64,000 nucleotides of DNA, from assembly GCF_004341825.1 (NCBI RefSeq), contig NZ_SMAG01000005.1, positions 62,001-126,000 of the forward strand, given 5' to 3'. This document shows, piece by piece, positions 44,343 through 54,477 of this stretch; position 1 is the first letter of the stretch; the number at the start of each line of letters is the position of its first letter. Position numbers and translations under genes: made by a program. The DNA comes from Hazenella coriacea (GTDB lineage: Bacteria; Bacillota; Bacilli; Thermoactinomycetales; Thermoactinomycetaceae). The notes below the pieces were generated by a model. That model worked only from the letters and a program-made list of their open reading frames with translations. It did not search any database and was not told the DNA's origin.

Positions 44343-45440
44343 CTAAACCATTTTTAGTATAGGTTTAATCGTAGCTCCTGTTTCGGAGTCCTGGATCGCT
44401 TGGTTGATATCTTTGAAGTCATAAAATTTAACCAGCCTATCAAAAGGGAATTTTCCTTCTTTATACAAACTAATTAATTTAGGAATAAATACTTGAGGAA
44501 TACTGTCTCCTTCAATAACCCCAACCACTCTTTTTTCTTTAGTTAATAAATCATTAATATCTAAGTGGACTTCAGCTCCAAATGGAGGAGCTCCTACAAT
44601 AGCAACTTGACCCCGGAAGGTAAGTGCTTCAACCGCTTGTCGGAATACAGCAGGATGACCCGCTGTTTCTACAGCATATTGAACTCCCTTAGTAGTAATC
44701 TCAGTAATTTTTTTAACTGGATCGTCTACTTTAGCATTAATTGTATGAGTTGCACCTAGTTCTTTAGCTAGCTCAAGACGATGATCATGAATATCGACTG
44801 CAATAATCGTGGTACAGCCAATCGCTTTGGCCGCCATAAGAGCACTTAACCCTACAGCTCCAGATCCAAAAACAGCAATACTAGATCCTCCTTCAGGCTT
44901 TAAGGTGTTTAAAACTGCACCGCTTCCCGTTTGAATTCCACAACCTAAAGGCCCTAATAGGGAAAGATCTACATCTTTATCCACTTTGACAACATTTCTT
45001 TCATTGGCAACGGCATAGGTAGCAAAAGAGGATTGTCCAAAAAATGTAGATAATTGCTGATTATGGTGATGAAGCCGATGAGTTTGATCGCCCATTACAC
45101 CTGTAAAGTTATATTCAAACATATATTCACATGCAAAAGGTTGTCCAGATAAACAACTTTTACAGTGTCCACATGAGCTATAGGATAGAACCACATGGTC
45201 TCCAGGTGCTACAGTTGTAACACCTTCACCCACCTCTTCTACAATCCCTGAACCTTCATGACCTAGAACAGCAGGGAGAGGGACAGGATATTCCTGATCT
45301 CTTGCCACCATGTCTGTATGACAAGTACCAGAGGCGACAATTTTAATTTTTACTTCACCAGCTTGTGGAGAGTCTAAAGTTACTTTTTCTAACTTAAAAG
45401 TCTCTCCTTTTCCATGAGTAACTGCTGCTGTAATTTCCAT
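44343..45440 (-). CDS. Zinc-dependent alcohol dehydrogenase (aryl/benzyl-alcohol type)
   Basis: 365 residues of the MDR family. Catalytic zinc ligands Cys in SGTCHTDM, GHEGSG, and a second Cys near LLGPLGCGI; structural-zinc cysteines in CGHCKSCLSGQPFAC; NAD-binding FGSGAVGL. The sequence resembles the aryl-alcohol/benzyl-alcohol dehydrogenase group. ATG 45440 follows GGGGGTTATGAC. Monocistronic. The 45441-45727 stretch upstream is AT-rich and serves as promoter space for both neighbours. Confidence 0.92.
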   Translation of the reverse strand: MEITAAVTHGKGETFKLEKVTLDSPQAGEVKIKIVASGTCHTDMVARDQEYPVPLPAVLGHEGSGIVEEVGEGVTTVAPGDHVVLSYSSCGHCKSCLSGQPFACEYMFEYNFTGVMGDQTHRLHHHNQQLSTFFGQSSFATYAVANERNVVKVDKDVDLSLLGPLGCGIQTGSGAVLNTLKPEGGSSIAVFGSGAVGLSALMAAKAIGCTTIIAVDIHDHRLELAKELGATHTINAKVDDPVKKITEITTKGVQYAVETAGHPAVFRQAVEALTFRGQVAIVGAPPFGAEVHLDINDLLTKEKRVVGVIEGDSIPQVFIPKLISLYKEGKFPFDRLVKFYDFKDINQAIQDSETGATIKPILKMV

Positions 45441-45727
45441 GTCATAACCCCCAAAAAAATAATTTAATTAGTTCATGTGTAGTATAAATCGTTTAACTTA
45501 TTTCATACATTTAGCTAAGGACATGTCATCTTCATCTTCGGACGAGATAGAAACTAAAGATAGATCGAAAAAATTTTGAATACGGTATCGAAAAAGAATT
45601 ATTTTATTGGACATAGTTATAAATTTTTGTTTAAAAAAAGGATTTCAGGATGAAAATATAAAATATTCTAATAGCATATAAATCATATATAAGAGCCCAT
45701 TTTGTCACTTTTGAGAGGAGGGGGACC

Positions 45728-46711
45728 ATGAGTACAGAAGACCTCATTAAAATCGCAGAAATATTCGATGAAAATACAGGTTGGTTTCTCGAATTTATGG
45801 GTTACTTTGTTGCTATTGGACTCGTAGCTATTTTTATCGTTCATATTTATCGATTTGCTACTGGGCAAAGTGATTGGCTAGGACGAGGAGAAGAACCCAA
45901 TGTCGAGTTGACGCAAATTCAATCCGAGTTAAATCAAAAAGAAAAGGAAGAGTTGGAAGCTCAAGTTCGACAATACGAATTAGACAAAGTAAGTATAGAT
46001 AAACGAGTCGAAGACTTAGAAAAAGAACTTCAAATGAAAGAAACGGAAATCGAATTAAAAAATACAGAGATAGATGATTGGGTCAACGAGTGGACAGCAT
46101 TGAAACAATTATTTGAGGAGTTAGATGAAAAATACGATGATGAGACTTATGCAGCTTCGCAAATCATGTATACAGTAGAAGAAGTTGCTTTAGCCTTAGC
46201 CAATCAAGAAAATTTTCAAAAGAATAAAGGGGATATTTACATCAATTTGCTCGATTACCTTATTAACACCTTGAAAGGGTTTCGAGAAAAAAACCCAAGA
46301 GTTGTGATCCATATTAAAGACCCCAAGCGTGATGATGTATTAATCCATTATGCCCATTCTAGTGGTCATTCTCATCGCGTCAAAGATTTCCAACCAACGA
46401 TTTATGGAAGCGCGGCAGGTAGAGCTTGGCGTACAGGGGAGATTTATTATATCCCCGATGTAGAAGCTCCTGATATTGAATATTATAATAAAGAGAGACC
46501 TAATAAATATTATCGGACTCTTCTGTGTGTTCCATTAAAAGCTGGAAATGACGCAAATACAAAAATCGGCGTTCTCTCTATAACGGGCAAGCCTGGAAAT
46601 GCATATGAAAAAATAGAGATTGAACGGGTTATATTATTCTCTAGCCTATTATACCCATTGATCTATATGGACACCAAGATGAAGGGAGTCTCACCGAATG
46701 GCGAACATTAA
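45728..46711 (+). CDS. Membrane-anchored coiled-coil GAF domain protein
   Basis: 327 residues: one membrane helix near 20-43 (GWFLEFMGYFVAIGLVAIFI), a highly charged coiled coil (~58-140), then a GAF-like sensor domain (~150-320, TIYGSAAGRAWRTGEIYYI...YYRTLLCVPLKAG...GVLSITGK). There is no output domain, so it may signal through interaction. ATG 45728 follows GAGAGGAGGGGGACC. The 3' end overlaps the next small gene by 14 bases. Confidence 0.78.
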   Translation: MSTEDLIKIAEIFDENTGWFLEFMGYFVAIGLVAIFIVHIYRFATGQSDWLGRGEEPNVELTQIQSELNQKEKEELEAQVRQYELDKVSIDKRVEDLEKELQMKETEIELKNTEIDDWVNEWTALKQLFEELDEKYDDETYAASQIMYTVEEVALALANQENFQKNKGDIYINLLDYLINTLKGFREKNPRVVIHIKDPKRDDVLIHYAHSSGHSHRVKDFQPTIYGSAAGRAWRTGEIYYIPDVEAPDIEYYNKERPNKYYRTLLCVPLKAGNDANTKIGVLSITGKPGNAYEKIEIERVILFSSLLYPLIYMDTKMKGVSPNGEH

Positions 46712-46877
46712 GAAGGTGCCTAAGGAAGTTAGAAAAGAATTAAATAAATTATATCGGGAGGGACAGATCACACGAAAGCAATTAATGGATCAGATGAGAA
46801 ATGGACTCTTTGATCAAGATCGCTTAGAGTTGAAGGAGCGGTTTAAACGTTTACTTGATAAGATTCCATATAAATAA
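46698..46877 (+). CDS. Small basic protein translationally coupled to the GAF protein
   Basis: 59 residues starting MANIKKVPKEVRKELNKLY, a charged helical hairpin (REGQITRKQLMDQMRNGLFD...). ATG 46698 is behind GAAGGGAGTCTCACCG and overlaps the GAF gene stop by 14 bases; a perfect 16-bp terminator starts at its stop codon. The pairing suggests a partner or regulator of the GAF protein. The family is unknown. Confidence 0.7.
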   Translation: MANIKKVPKEVRKELNKLYREGQITRKQLMDQMRNGLFDQDRLELKERFKRLLDKIPYK

Positions 46878-46919
46878 TAAAGTAAAGCCACGAGTCCATC
46901 TCTGTGGCTTTACTTTATT
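46876..46919. terminator. Bidirectional terminator
   Basis: Arms AATAAAGTAAAGCCAC (46876-46891) and GTGGCTTTACTTTATT (46904-46919), a perfect 16-bp stem between convergent units. Confidence 0.92.
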
Positions 46920-46964
46920 ATGGGGAATCCTCTGGAAATGCAAAGACTCTCATTTTCTAAAGCA

Positions 46965-47876
46965 TTAAGCACGAGCTAACTGTTCTTCTTTACAAGCCGT
47001 TGAACAGAAGTGTTCATGGGTTTGTTCACAGTCAGGACAAACGATATGACGTTGGTCACAAGTTACATTGCGACAATTTATATACTGATCAGCCGGTTTT
47101 CCACAATGTAGGCAGTGTGTAATGATCTTTTCATCTACCCGGTTAATTGGAACTCCGATTCGATCATCAAATACATAACATTTCCCTTCAAAGAGCTGTC
47201 CTTTTACTTCTGGATCTTTGCCATAGGTGACGATTCCACCATCTAACTGAACAACGTCTTTAAAACCTTCTTTGAGTAAGAGACCGGATAATTTTTCGCA
47301 ACGAACTCCACCCGTACAGTAGGTCAAAATCTTACGGTTCTTGTACTCACCTAAATTCTCCTTAATCCAAGAGGGGAATTCCCTTGTAGTACGAACCGCA
47401 GGACGAATCGCGCCTTGGAAATGACCAAGATCATATTCAAAGTCATTGCGACCATCAATAATAATAACATCTTCTTTTTGTAGTAACTCATAAAATTCCT
47501 TTGGAGATACATGTTGTCCTGTTAACTCATTCGGGTTAATGTCATCAGATTCATCTAAATGCCAAGCGACTAATTCTTTTCGAGGTCGGACAGAGAGACG
47601 ATGAAAGGCATGTCCATCATGTTCATCCACTTTAAATGGCATATCTGTAAATAAAGGATGCTGCTTCATGTAGTCCATATATTGCTTTGTTTGTTCTTTA
47701 ACTCCTGAGAGTGTTCCATTAATTCCTTCATGAGAAACGAGAACTCGACCTTTTAACTCTAACTCTTTACATAATTGAAGATGTTCTTTAGCAAACTGAA
47801 CGGGATCTTCTAATGGTACATATTTGTAATAAAGGAGTACTTGATAAGAAAGTTCGCTGGTTCCTTCTTGTCTCAT
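46965..47876 (-). CDS. trhO: tRNA uridine(34) hydroxylase, rhodanese-type
   Basis: 303 residues: the N-terminal YceA-type domain (YYKYVPLEDPVQFAKEHL...GRVLVSHEGINGTLSG), a rhodanese domain with the catalytic Cys in LTYCTGGVRCEK, and a C-terminal cysteine-rich zinc-binding tail (HCLHCGKPAD...CPDCEQTHEHFC). TrhO hydroxylates U34 in certain tRNAs without prephenate. ATG 47876 follows TAGGTGTGAACA. Monocistronic. Confidence 0.92.
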   Translation of the reverse strand: MRQEGTSELSYQVLLYYKYVPLEDPVQFAKEHLQLCKELELKGRVLVSHEGINGTLSGVKEQTKQYMDYMKQHPLFTDMPFKVDEHDGHAFHRLSVRPRKELVAWHLDESDDINPNELTGQHVSPKEFYELLQKEDVIIIDGRNDFEYDLGHFQGAIRPAVRTTREFPSWIKENLGEYKNRKILTYCTGGVRCEKLSGLLLKEGFKDVVQLDGGIVTYGKDPEVKGQLFEGKCYVFDDRIGVPINRVDEKIITHCLHCGKPADQYINCRNVTCDQRHIVCPDCEQTHEHFCSTACKEEQLARA

Positions 47877-48011
47877 TGTTCACACCTACTTCCTAACAAT
47901 AGATACAACTATATATACTGACACAGATGTTCCTGATTCTCAAATAAAAAGAAGAGCCAATGGATGATTAAACAATATTAATAAGAATGGGTAGATTTTT
48001 TCATCTGAACG

Positions 48012-48028
48012 ATGTATATTTATACATA
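48012..48028. promoter_or_regulatory. ARG box upstream of argF
   Basis: TGTATATTTATACA (48013-48026) matches the TGnATwwwwATnCA core of ArgR/AhrC operators exactly. It lies about 40 bp before argF, so arginine repression of argF-argG-argH is likely. Confidence 0.7.
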
Positions 48029-48063
48029 AATATAAATAAATATTAAGATCAAGGAGTGATTAG

Positions 48064-49014
48064 GTGGTCAAGGAACAGGTTGGGGAATTTTCTATCAAAG
48101 GAAAAGATTGTTTAACTTTATCCGACTATACTGCAGATGAGATAAAAAATTTACTCATACTTTCATCTCAATTGAAGCATAAGCATAAAGCAGGAGAGCA
48201 AAATAAGGCGCTTGATGGGAAAGTTTTAGCTATGATTTTTGATAAACATTCAACTCGTACACGCGTCTCATTTGCTGTTGCGATGACTCAATTAGGTGGA
48301 CAGTTCTTAGAATTATCTTCGAAAGAGCTCCAATATGAAAGAGGAGAGAGTATAGAAGATACCGCACGTATTCTATCTAGTTATGTGAATGGAATTATGA
48401 TTCGGACTTCAAGTCATCAACATGTTGAAGAACTAGCGAAGCATGCGAGTGTCCCTGTAATCAATGGTTTGACAGATTTATATCATCCTTGCCAAGCATT
48501 AGCTGATCTTCTTACATTGCAAGAAAAAAAGGGAGACTTATCTCAATTGAAACTTGCTTATGTGGGTGATGGGAATAATGTGCTTCATTCATTGATGCAT
48601 GGGGCAGCAGCTACAGGTTTGTCCTTATCAATCTCTACTCCTGAAGGGTATGAACCTATGAAGAAAGTGTGGGAGGCTATACAGATCGGGAAACAGCAAG
48701 GGATTCATATTGATTTTCATTTAGATCCTTATGAAGCTGTCAAAGAAGCTGATGCTATTTATACGGATGTTTGGGCCAGCATGGGGCAGGAAGAAGAAAA
48801 AGAGAGGCGCAATAAAGTATTCGCCCCTTATCAAGTGAATCAAAAATTAATGAAACAAGCGAAAAGCGATGCTGTTTTTATGCACTGCTTACCTGCTTAT
48901 CGAGGATTGGAAGTTTCCACAGAAGTGATGGATGGAGCACAATCAGTTGTTTTCGCACAAGCTGAAAATCGTTTGCATACATCAAAAGCTTTACTTTTAT
49001 CATTAATCGGGTAG
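48064..49014 (+). CDS. argF: Ornithine carbamoyltransferase
   Basis: 316 residues. Carbamoyl-phosphate site [12 protein letters not shown], ornithine site MHCLPA (residues near 280), and the HPCQALADL segment. Makes citrulline from ornithine and carbamoyl phosphate in arginine synthesis. GTG 48064 follows AAGGAGTGATTAG. First gene of an argF-argG-argH operon. Confidence 0.95.
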   Translation: MVKEQVGEFSIKGKDCLTLSDYTADEIKNLLILSSQLKHKHKAGEQNKALDGKVLAMIFDKHSTRTRVSFAVAMTQLGGQFLELSSKELQYERGESIEDTARILSSYVNGIMIRTSSHQHVEELAKHASVPVINGLTDLYHPCQALADLLTLQEKKGDLSQLKLAYVGDGNNVLHSLMHGAAATGLSLSISTPEGYEPMKKVWEAIQIGKQQGIHIDFHLDPYEAVKEADAIYTDVWASMGQEEEKERRNKVFAPYQVNQKLMKQAKSDAVFMHCLPAYRGLEVSTEVMDGAQSVVFAQAENRLHTSKALLLSLIG

Positions 49015-49063
49015 GTTCATATTCTTTTATTGTATAATCATTCATTTTTTGGAGGTCATACTG

Positions 49064-50290
49064 ATGTCGAAAGGGAAAATTATTTTAGCTTATTCAGGTG
49101 GTTTAGATACATCTGTAGCGATCAAGTGGCTAAGTGAACATGATCATTATGATGTAGTCGCAGTTGCTTTAGATGTAGGAGAAGGAAAGGATCTTGATTT
49201 TGTTAAGCAAAAAGCTCTACAAGTAGGCGCAATCAAATCCGTTGTGATTGATGCAAAGGAATGGTTTGCCAATGAATTCATTGCACCTGCACTGAAAGCG
49301 AATGCGATGTATGAAGGGAAATATCCATTAGTTTCTGCATTGTCACGCCCCTTAATCTCACAAGCATTGGTTCAAATTGCTATAGAGGAGGGAGCTGTAG
49401 CAGTCGCCCATGGGTGTACAGGGAAAGGAAATGACCAGGTTAGATTTGAAGTTTCTGTAAAAGCATTAGCTCCTGAACTTCAAATAGTGGCTCCTGTACG
49501 TGAATGGGCTATGTCTCGTGATGAAGAAATTGCTTATGCCCAACAACATCAAATTCCTATTCCCGTTGATTTAGATAATCCTTATAGTGTGGATCAAAAT
49601 TTATGGGGAAGAAGTTGTGAGTGTGGAGTGTTAGAAAATCCCTGGTCAACTCCTCCAGAGGGAGCTTATGAATGGACAACACCATTAAATGAAACTCCAG
49701 ATTCACCTACCGAAATAGAAATTGTGTTTGAACATGGAATCCCTACTCAATTAAATGGAACAAAGATGCCGCTTTTTGAAATTGTAAGTCAATTGAACAA
49801 AATTGCTGGTAATCATGGAGTTGGACGGATCGATCATGTTGAGAATCGTCTGGTAGGGATTAAGTCGAGAGAAGTATATGAGTCACCAGCAGCGATCACT
49901 TTAATGACTGCCCATAAAGAATTAGAGTTCTTAACTCAAACTCGTGACATCGCTCATTTTAAACCGATCATTGAGCAACAATGGGCAAAGTTGATCTATG
50001 ATGGACTTTGGTTTTCACCTTTGAAAAAAGCTCTGGATGCTTTTATCGATGAAACACAAAAAACGGTATCGGGAAAAGTGCGTGTTTCTTTATTTAAAGG
50101 ACATGCGACTGTTACAGGGAGACAATCTATGTACTCTCTCTACGATGAAAAGTTAGCCACCTATACATCAGAGGATACTTTTGATCATCAAGCAGCTGAA
50201 GGATTTATCCAATTATGGGGATTGCCCACTTCCGTTTATGCTCTAGTAAATAAAGAAAAGGAGAAAGAAAATGAAGTTGTGGGGGGGTAG
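49064..50290 (+). CDS. argG: Argininosuccinate synthase
   Basis: 408 residues. PP-loop AYSGGLDTS at 9-17, and [13 protein letters not shown]. Condenses citrulline and aspartate using ATP. ATG 49064 is preceded by GGAGGTCATACTG, fixing the start over an in-frame ATG 15 bases upstream. The 3' end overlaps argH by 20 bases. Confidence 0.96.
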   Translation: MSKGKIILAYSGGLDTSVAIKWLSEHDHYDVVAVALDVGEGKDLDFVKQKALQVGAIKSVVIDAKEWFANEFIAPALKANAMYEGKYPLVSALSRPLISQALVQIAIEEGAVAVAHGCTGKGNDQVRFEVSVKALAPELQIVAPVREWAMSRDEEIAYAQQHQIPIPVDLDNPYSVDQNLWGRSCECGVLENPWSTPPEGAYEWTTPLNETPDSPTEIEIVFEHGIPTQLNGTKMPLFEIVSQLNKIAGNHGVGRIDHVENRLVGIKSREVYESPAAITLMTAHKELEFLTQTRDIAHFKPIIEQQWAKLIYDGLWFSPLKKALDAFIDETQKTVSGKVRVSLFKGHATVTGRQSMYSLYDEKLATYTSEDTFDHQAAEGFIQLWGLPTSVYALVNKEKEKENEVVGG

Positions 50291-51677
50291 GTTTACCAAG
50301 CCAACAAATCAATTAGTCGAAGAGTTTCAAGCATCAATCCTTTTCGATCAAGAACTGGTTGAAGAAGATATCCAGGGAAGTCTTGCGCATATTCAAATGC
50401 TTGGTGAATGCAAAATCATCCCACAAGAAGATGTTCAAAAAATTACTGATGGACTTAAGCGGATTTTAGAACGAGTAGGTAGGGGAGAAGTACAGTTTTC
50501 CTTGGAACAAGAAGATATTCATATGAATATCGAGAAGCTTTTAATTGATGAAATTGGCCCTGTTGGGGGAAAGTTGCATACAGGACGGAGTCGGAATGAC
50601 CAAGTTGCTTTGGATCTGCATTTATATATACGTAAACAAACAGTGCAATTAGTCCAGTTACTGAGCCAACTTCAAGTCGTATTGTTAGAGCAAGCCGAAA
50701 AATATATTGATGTTATTTTACCAGGTTATACTCATCTTCAACGTGCACAACCCGTACGATTTTCTCATCATTTATTGGCATATGCTTCGATGTTCGAAAG
50801 AGATTTAGAACGATTAGTAGATAGTTTTAAACGGGTGAATACTTGTCCGCTCGGAGCAGGGGCAATGGCTGGAACAACTTTTCCTATTGACCGTAACCTG
50901 GTAGCTGATCAACTTGGTTTTGAGCGGATTTATGATAATAGTATGGATGCTGTGAGTGATCGCGACTATTTAGTTGAGTTTTTATCTATTTGTTCTTTGA
51001 TCATGATTCATTTGTCTCGTTTATCTGAAGAGTTGATTCTATGGTCTAGTGAAGAGTTTCGATATGTTGAGTTGGATGACGCTTTTTGTACGGGAAGTAG
51101 TATGATGCCTCAAAAGAAAAATCCAGATATCCCAGAGTTGATTCGCGGAAAAACAGGAAGAGTATGTGGGCAATTATTTTCCTTGCTGATGATCCTTAAA
51201 GCTCTTCCACTCACTTATAACAAAGACATGCAAGAAGATAAAGAGGGGGTATTTGATACAGTCCGAACACTTACAGGTTCTCTCCAACTAATGGTTGGAA
51301 TCATGGAAACAATAAAAGTGAACCAAACACAGATGAGGGAAAATGTAGAACAAGGTTTTTCTAATGCGACTGATTTAGCGGATTATCTTGTCAATAAAGG
51401 GTTGCCGTTCCGTCAAGCTCACGAAGTGGTGGGGCGAATGGTATTATTTTGCATTCAGCACGGGAAGGTTCTTTTGGATTGTAGTCTTGAGGAGTTTCAG
51501 TCGTTCTCTACGCTGATCGAAAAAGATATCTATATTAAATTAGAAGTAATATCTGTAGTAGAAGCTCGTAAGAGTGAAGGAGGAACAGCGAAAGTACAAG
51601 TAGAAAAAACATTAAAGTTGAAGAAACAAAAATTGGTTGAAATTAGAACATGGGTACAAGATCATAACAAAAATTAG
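50271..51677 (+). CDS. argH: Argininosuccinate lyase
   Basis: 468 residues of the fumarase/ASL superfamily. Signature [12 protein letters not shown], plus [11 protein letters not shown] and [12 protein letters not shown]. Cleaves argininosuccinate to arginine and fumarate. ATG 50271 follows AAAAGGAGAAAGAAA inside the end of argG. A terminator at 51683 follows. Confidence 0.96.
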   Translation: MKLWGGRFTKPTNQLVEEFQASILFDQELVEEDIQGSLAHIQMLGECKIIPQEDVQKITDGLKRILERVGRGEVQFSLEQEDIHMNIEKLLIDEIGPVGGKLHTGRSRNDQVALDLHLYIRKQTVQLVQLLSQLQVVLLEQAEKYIDVILPGYTHLQRAQPVRFSHHLLAYASMFERDLERLVDSFKRVNTCPLGAGAMAGTTFPIDRNLVADQLGFERIYDNSMDAVSDRDYLVEFLSICSLIMIHLSRLSEELILWSSEEFRYVELDDAFCTGSSMMPQKKNPDIPELIRGKTGRVCGQLFSLLMILKALPLTYNKDMQEDKEGVFDTVRTLTGSLQLMVGIMETIKVNQTQMRENVEQGFSNATDLADYLVNKGLPFRQAHEVVGRMVLFCIQHGKVLLDCSLEEFQSFSTLIEKDIYIKLEVISVVEARKSEGGTAKVQVEKTLKLKKQKLVEIRTWVQDHNKN

Positions 51678-51682
51678 ATATA

Positions 51683-51735
51683 ACAAACAGCTAATTGGCT
51701 ATGTGGTTTAGAAGCTAATCAGCTGTTTGTTTTTT
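51683..51735 (+). terminator. Terminator of the arg operon
   Basis: ACAAACAGCTAATTGGCT pairs with AGCTAATCAGCTGTTTGT (two non-canonical pairs), followed by eight T residues. Confidence 0.85.
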
Positions 51736-52205
51736 TTTGCAATCATTTCTCAATACTATAGTTAACTTATTATAGTGAGATAAATAAATTGAATAAAAAA
51801 GAATTTGGATGATGAAAACAGTCTTAAACAAAAAAATAACCGTTTTTCTACCCCTTTCCCCTCTAAGGTTACAAAATATTTGTTTTGTAACCTTGGAGGG
51901 GGTAAAACCCGTAAAACTGCCTCCTGTTTTATAGTTTATTTTACATAAATAGGGTTTCATCGTGATTTCTCTAAAAAAACAAAGCTCCTATTTTTGATTT
52001 TAAGACACTTGATTTCACATTCTAATATAAATACCCATAAACATATAAAAACATCTTAAAAACGATTTAAACGCGCTAAAATGGATATGTTAATTTATAG
52101 GAAGTTTAAGCTTTGTTTTTGGTAAGCACTCGTCTGTTTTCATCTGAATATAGACCAAAACACAAAAAACCTGTGCTCAGGGTCTTTAAAAAATGCATGT
52201 CTATT
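51736..52205. other. Gene-free stretch with hairpin and repeat A
   Basis: Holds a long hairpin at about 51858-51901 (CCCTCTAAGGTTACAAAA with TTTTGTAACCTTGGAGGG) and repeat A at 51988-52074. An open frame at 51715-51960 on the minus strand has no ribosome site and is not counted as a gene. Confidence 0.5.
51988..52074. repeat. Repeat A, an ~87-bp AT-rich intergenic element
   Basis: Starts CTATTTTTGATTTTAAG and ends GATTTAAACGC. About 80 percent identical by eye to repeat B at 53945-54032, in the same orientation. A long hairpin lies about 90 bp to the left of each copy. Confidence 0.7.
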
Positions 52206-52814
52206 TTATTGCATTCCTTTTTTTAACCAATTGGCTACGTTTACCACTCGTTTAGCTTGATGTTGCACAGCTCCACGAACATCTTCTAACATCTTTCCGT
52301 CTTGATCAATGGTTACGCTAGTTCCATACGGATTTCCTCCAGCAGCATAAATCGATTGATCTGTATATCCAGGAGCTACTACGATCGCTCCCCAATGATA
52401 CATAGTGGTATAAAGAGACAAAATCGTTTGTTCTTGACCACCATTTGAATTTTGCGCAGATGTCATGGCACTTACCACTTTGTTAGCTAGCTTTCCTTGA
52501 AACCATAGACCACCAGTGGTATCCAAAAATTGTTTCATTTGTGAAGCGATATTGCCGAAACGTGTGGGTGTACTAAAGATTATAGCGTCCGCCCAGACTA
52601 AATCATCTCCCGTTACATTTTTTACAGACACAGTTTCTTCTAGATGAGCTTTCCAAGCGGGGGTTCCTGCAATAACTGATTCCGGAGCAAGTTCTGCAAC
52701 CTTTAATACTCTAGTGTCGGCTCCTGCTTCTTTTCCTCCTTCTGCCGCCCACTGAGCTAATTGATAATTGGTTCCCGTGGAACTGTAATAGATTACTGCA
52801 AGATTAATAGACAT
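52206..52814 (-). CDS. wrbA: NAD(P)H:quinone oxidoreductase WrbA
   Basis: 202 residues. FMN phosphate loop YYSSTGTNYQLAQW, then FSTPTRFGNIASQMKQFLDT, and NPYGTSVT near the C-terminus, the order of WrbA-type tetrameric flavodoxin quinone reductases. Protects against quinone stress. ATG 52814 gives MSINLAVIYYSS; a GGAGATG site overlaps an in-frame ATG 12 bases upstream. Monocistronic. Confidence 0.9.
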   Translation of the reverse strand: MSINLAVIYYSSTGTNYQLAQWAAEGGKEAGADTRVLKVAELAPESVIAGTPAWKAHLEETVSVKNVTGDDLVWADAIIFSTPTRFGNIASQMKQFLDTTGGLWFQGKLANKVVSAMTSAQNSNGGQEQTILSLYTTMYHWGAIVVAPGYTDQSIYAAGGNPYGTSVTIDQDGKMLEDVRGAVQHQAKRVVNVANWLKKGMQ

Positions 52815-52826
52815 AAGAAAATTCAT

Positions 52827-53095
52827 CTCCTTTTAATTGTCGTAAATAAATGGCTAGTAATTAATCCTTTTAGAAACCCAACATCCTCAAATAGTTTTCC
52901 CAGAATTAATTCACCTGGGGTCATCGTTTGTAAATCTGGTTTGATTGCAACTTATTGCCCGTATCATCAGATGCTAGAAACACTCCTATTTGAAACATGA
53001 CCATTTTTTCTTTGTTTCTTTATATTGTTTGAGCATTCCCGAACAACTATTCATAAGAGGTCATGGTACTTTTTAGGTTAGTAGCATTTTTAGAA
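52827..53095. other. Intergenic stretch without a recognised gene
   Basis: The region between wrbA and the secreted-protein gene is AT-rich. I see no ORF with a ribosome site. It must hold the wrbA promoter. Confidence 0.4.
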
Positions 53096-53133
53096 AAACA
53101 GAGAAGCAACGCAAAAGCGCTGCTTCTCTGTTT
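53096..53133 (-). terminator. Terminator of the secreted-protein gene
   Basis: AAACAGAGAAGCA (53096-53108) pairs with TGCTTCTCTGTTT (53121-53133), with an inner CGC/GCG stem. T-rich at both ends. Confidence 0.85.
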
Positions 53134-53151
53134 CCTCTTTGACTTTTTGAA

Positions 53152-53619
53152 TCAATCCCAATAATCTACAGTTGCAGATCCACTAAAGTTTTCCCTTACA
53201 TAAAATTCAGCCTTCTTATTGGAACCATCAACATAATTACCTATATCTCTGTAAATCACTTCGTCACCAGGATAAAGATAAAACCATAAATCACGTACAT
53301 GATCATCCGCATTGTCAGGATCATATTCATATAATGCATACCAAGCTCCGCCACTAGGACCAGACACTACTTTAAACTTAAAGTCTCCCCCAGTAGAATA
53401 TACATAATTAGTAGGGTTCTCACTAGAAGAAGTCGTACGTCTACCTACATAATCCCATACCCCATTAAATACTGTGTTTTCATTTGCACGAACTACGTAA
53501 ACATCAGAAGCAATTTCAGTTTGACTTGCACTACTTTCGCTTGCGGCGAATGCTGATGAAAATGGAAGCGCCAACGCAAATGTTAATGCGAGTAAAGCTG
53601 TAGTGATTTTTTTCAACAC
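53152..53619 (-). CDS. Secreted hypothetical protein (155 aa)
   Basis: The signal peptide (KKITTALLALTFALALPFSS, cleavage near AFA-A) is followed by a Ser-rich spacer and a probably beta-rich, acidic, aromatic-rich domain (NGVWDYVGRR..., GGDFKFKVVSG..., GSATVDYWD). The GVWDY start and short length faintly recall lactococcin-972-like proteins, but similarity is too weak to claim. The start is GTG 53619 or TTG 53616; neither has a strong site. It is downstream of repeat B and a 23-bp hairpin. Confidence 0.65.
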   Translation of the reverse strand: MLKKITTALLALTFALALPFSSAFAASESSASQTEIASDVYVVRANENTVFNGVWDYVGRRTTSSSENPTNYVYSTGGDFKFKVVSGPSGGAWYALYEYDPDNADDHVRDLWFYLYPGDEVIYRDIGNYVDGSNKKAEFYVRENFSGSATVDYWD

Positions 53620-53800
53620 CCATCACTCACTCTCGTTTATTTTCACTTCCGCCATTCTAAATAATTATAACATCCCCAATTACACTTATGTACATTTTTT
53701 GTATTTTTTAATAATATATACTATTTGATGCTAAAAATCACTTATTTTAGAATCGCTGTACTATAATCTAAATTTAGATAGTTAACTAAAACTCAGAGCG

Positions 53801-53865
53801 TTATCTTTAGCACTAAAATATGATTTTTGAATTGATCAAGAGTCATATTTTAGTGCTAAAGATAA
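53801..53865. repeat. 23-bp perfect inverted repeat
   Basis: Arms at 53801-53823 (ending TAGCACTAAAATATGA) and 53843-53865 (starting TCATATTTTAGTGCTA) with a 19-base loop, exact over 23 bp. No T-run follows. It lies in the 53620-54159 gap, with TCTAAATTTAGA nearby at about 53767-53778. Confidence 0.85.
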
Positions 53866-53944
53866 ATCGATATCATCGTATACTATAAAATGGAATCTTC
53901 TCATAAATTGGTTATTTTATAAGGATTCCCCAAAAATATGACCC

Positions 53945-54032
53945 TCTATTTTTCGTTTTAAGGCACTTGAAAATGCATTATAATACAAATACCTATAAAA
54001 CATATAAAAACCCCTAAAATCAATTTAAACGC
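53945..54032. repeat. Repeat B, an ~88-bp AT-rich intergenic element
   Basis: Starts CTATTTTTCGTTTTAAG and ends CAATTTAAACGC. Similar to repeat A (51988-52074). On the minus strand it contains GTATTATAATG, a possible -10 pointing towards the 23-bp hairpin and the secreted-protein gene. Confidence 0.7.
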
Positions 54033-54159
54033 CCATATCAATCGATTACATTTATATCCAATTTCCCAATCGTCAAGAAAATGAAAAAATCTCCAATAAT
54101 TACTTCTTTATCTAGAGTTTGTATTTTTTTCATTTGATCTCGAGCTATTCCTACTCGAT

Positions 54160-54477
54160 TTAAACTTCCTTGACCCATTCCTTGGACCATAACTCGATTC
54201 CTCGGATCACAGGCTCTAAAGCGCGACCTTTATCGGTTAATGAATATTCGATTCGAACAGGAGTTTCTGGAAATACATTTCGTTTCACAATGCCTTTTAG
54301 TTCTAATTCTTTCAATCTCTCAGATAATAACCTCCCACTGATTGGCAGCGCTGATTCAATCGCGCAAAATCGATGAGGTCCTGAAAGAAGTTGATAAATA
54401 ATTAGACCGTTCCAACGTTGACTAATTATTTTCATGCCCTTTTCAAATCGTGGACATAATGATGATGTCTGATTCAT
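54160..54477 (-). CDS. HxlR family transcriptional regulator
   Basis: 105 residues: winged helix with CPRFEKGMKIISQRWNGLII (Cys near the N-terminus, often redox active in this family), recognition helix ISGRLLSERLKELELKGIV and wing EYSLTDKGRAL. HxlR regulators respond to aldehydes, quinones or disulfide stress. It is divergent from a LigB-like dioxygenase/DoxX pair, the likely target. ATG 54477 follows AGTGAGGTGATATAAA. Confidence 0.9.
   Translation of the reverse strand: MNQTSSLCPRFEKGMKIISQRWNGLIIYQLLSGPHRFCAIESALPISGRLLSERLKELELKGIVKRNVFPETPVRIEYSLTDKGRALEPVIRGIELWSKEWVKEV

Noticed and set aside
51715-51960. Minus-strand ORF of 81 codons
   Set aside because: It crosses both a long hairpin and the arg terminator and lacks a ribosome site.
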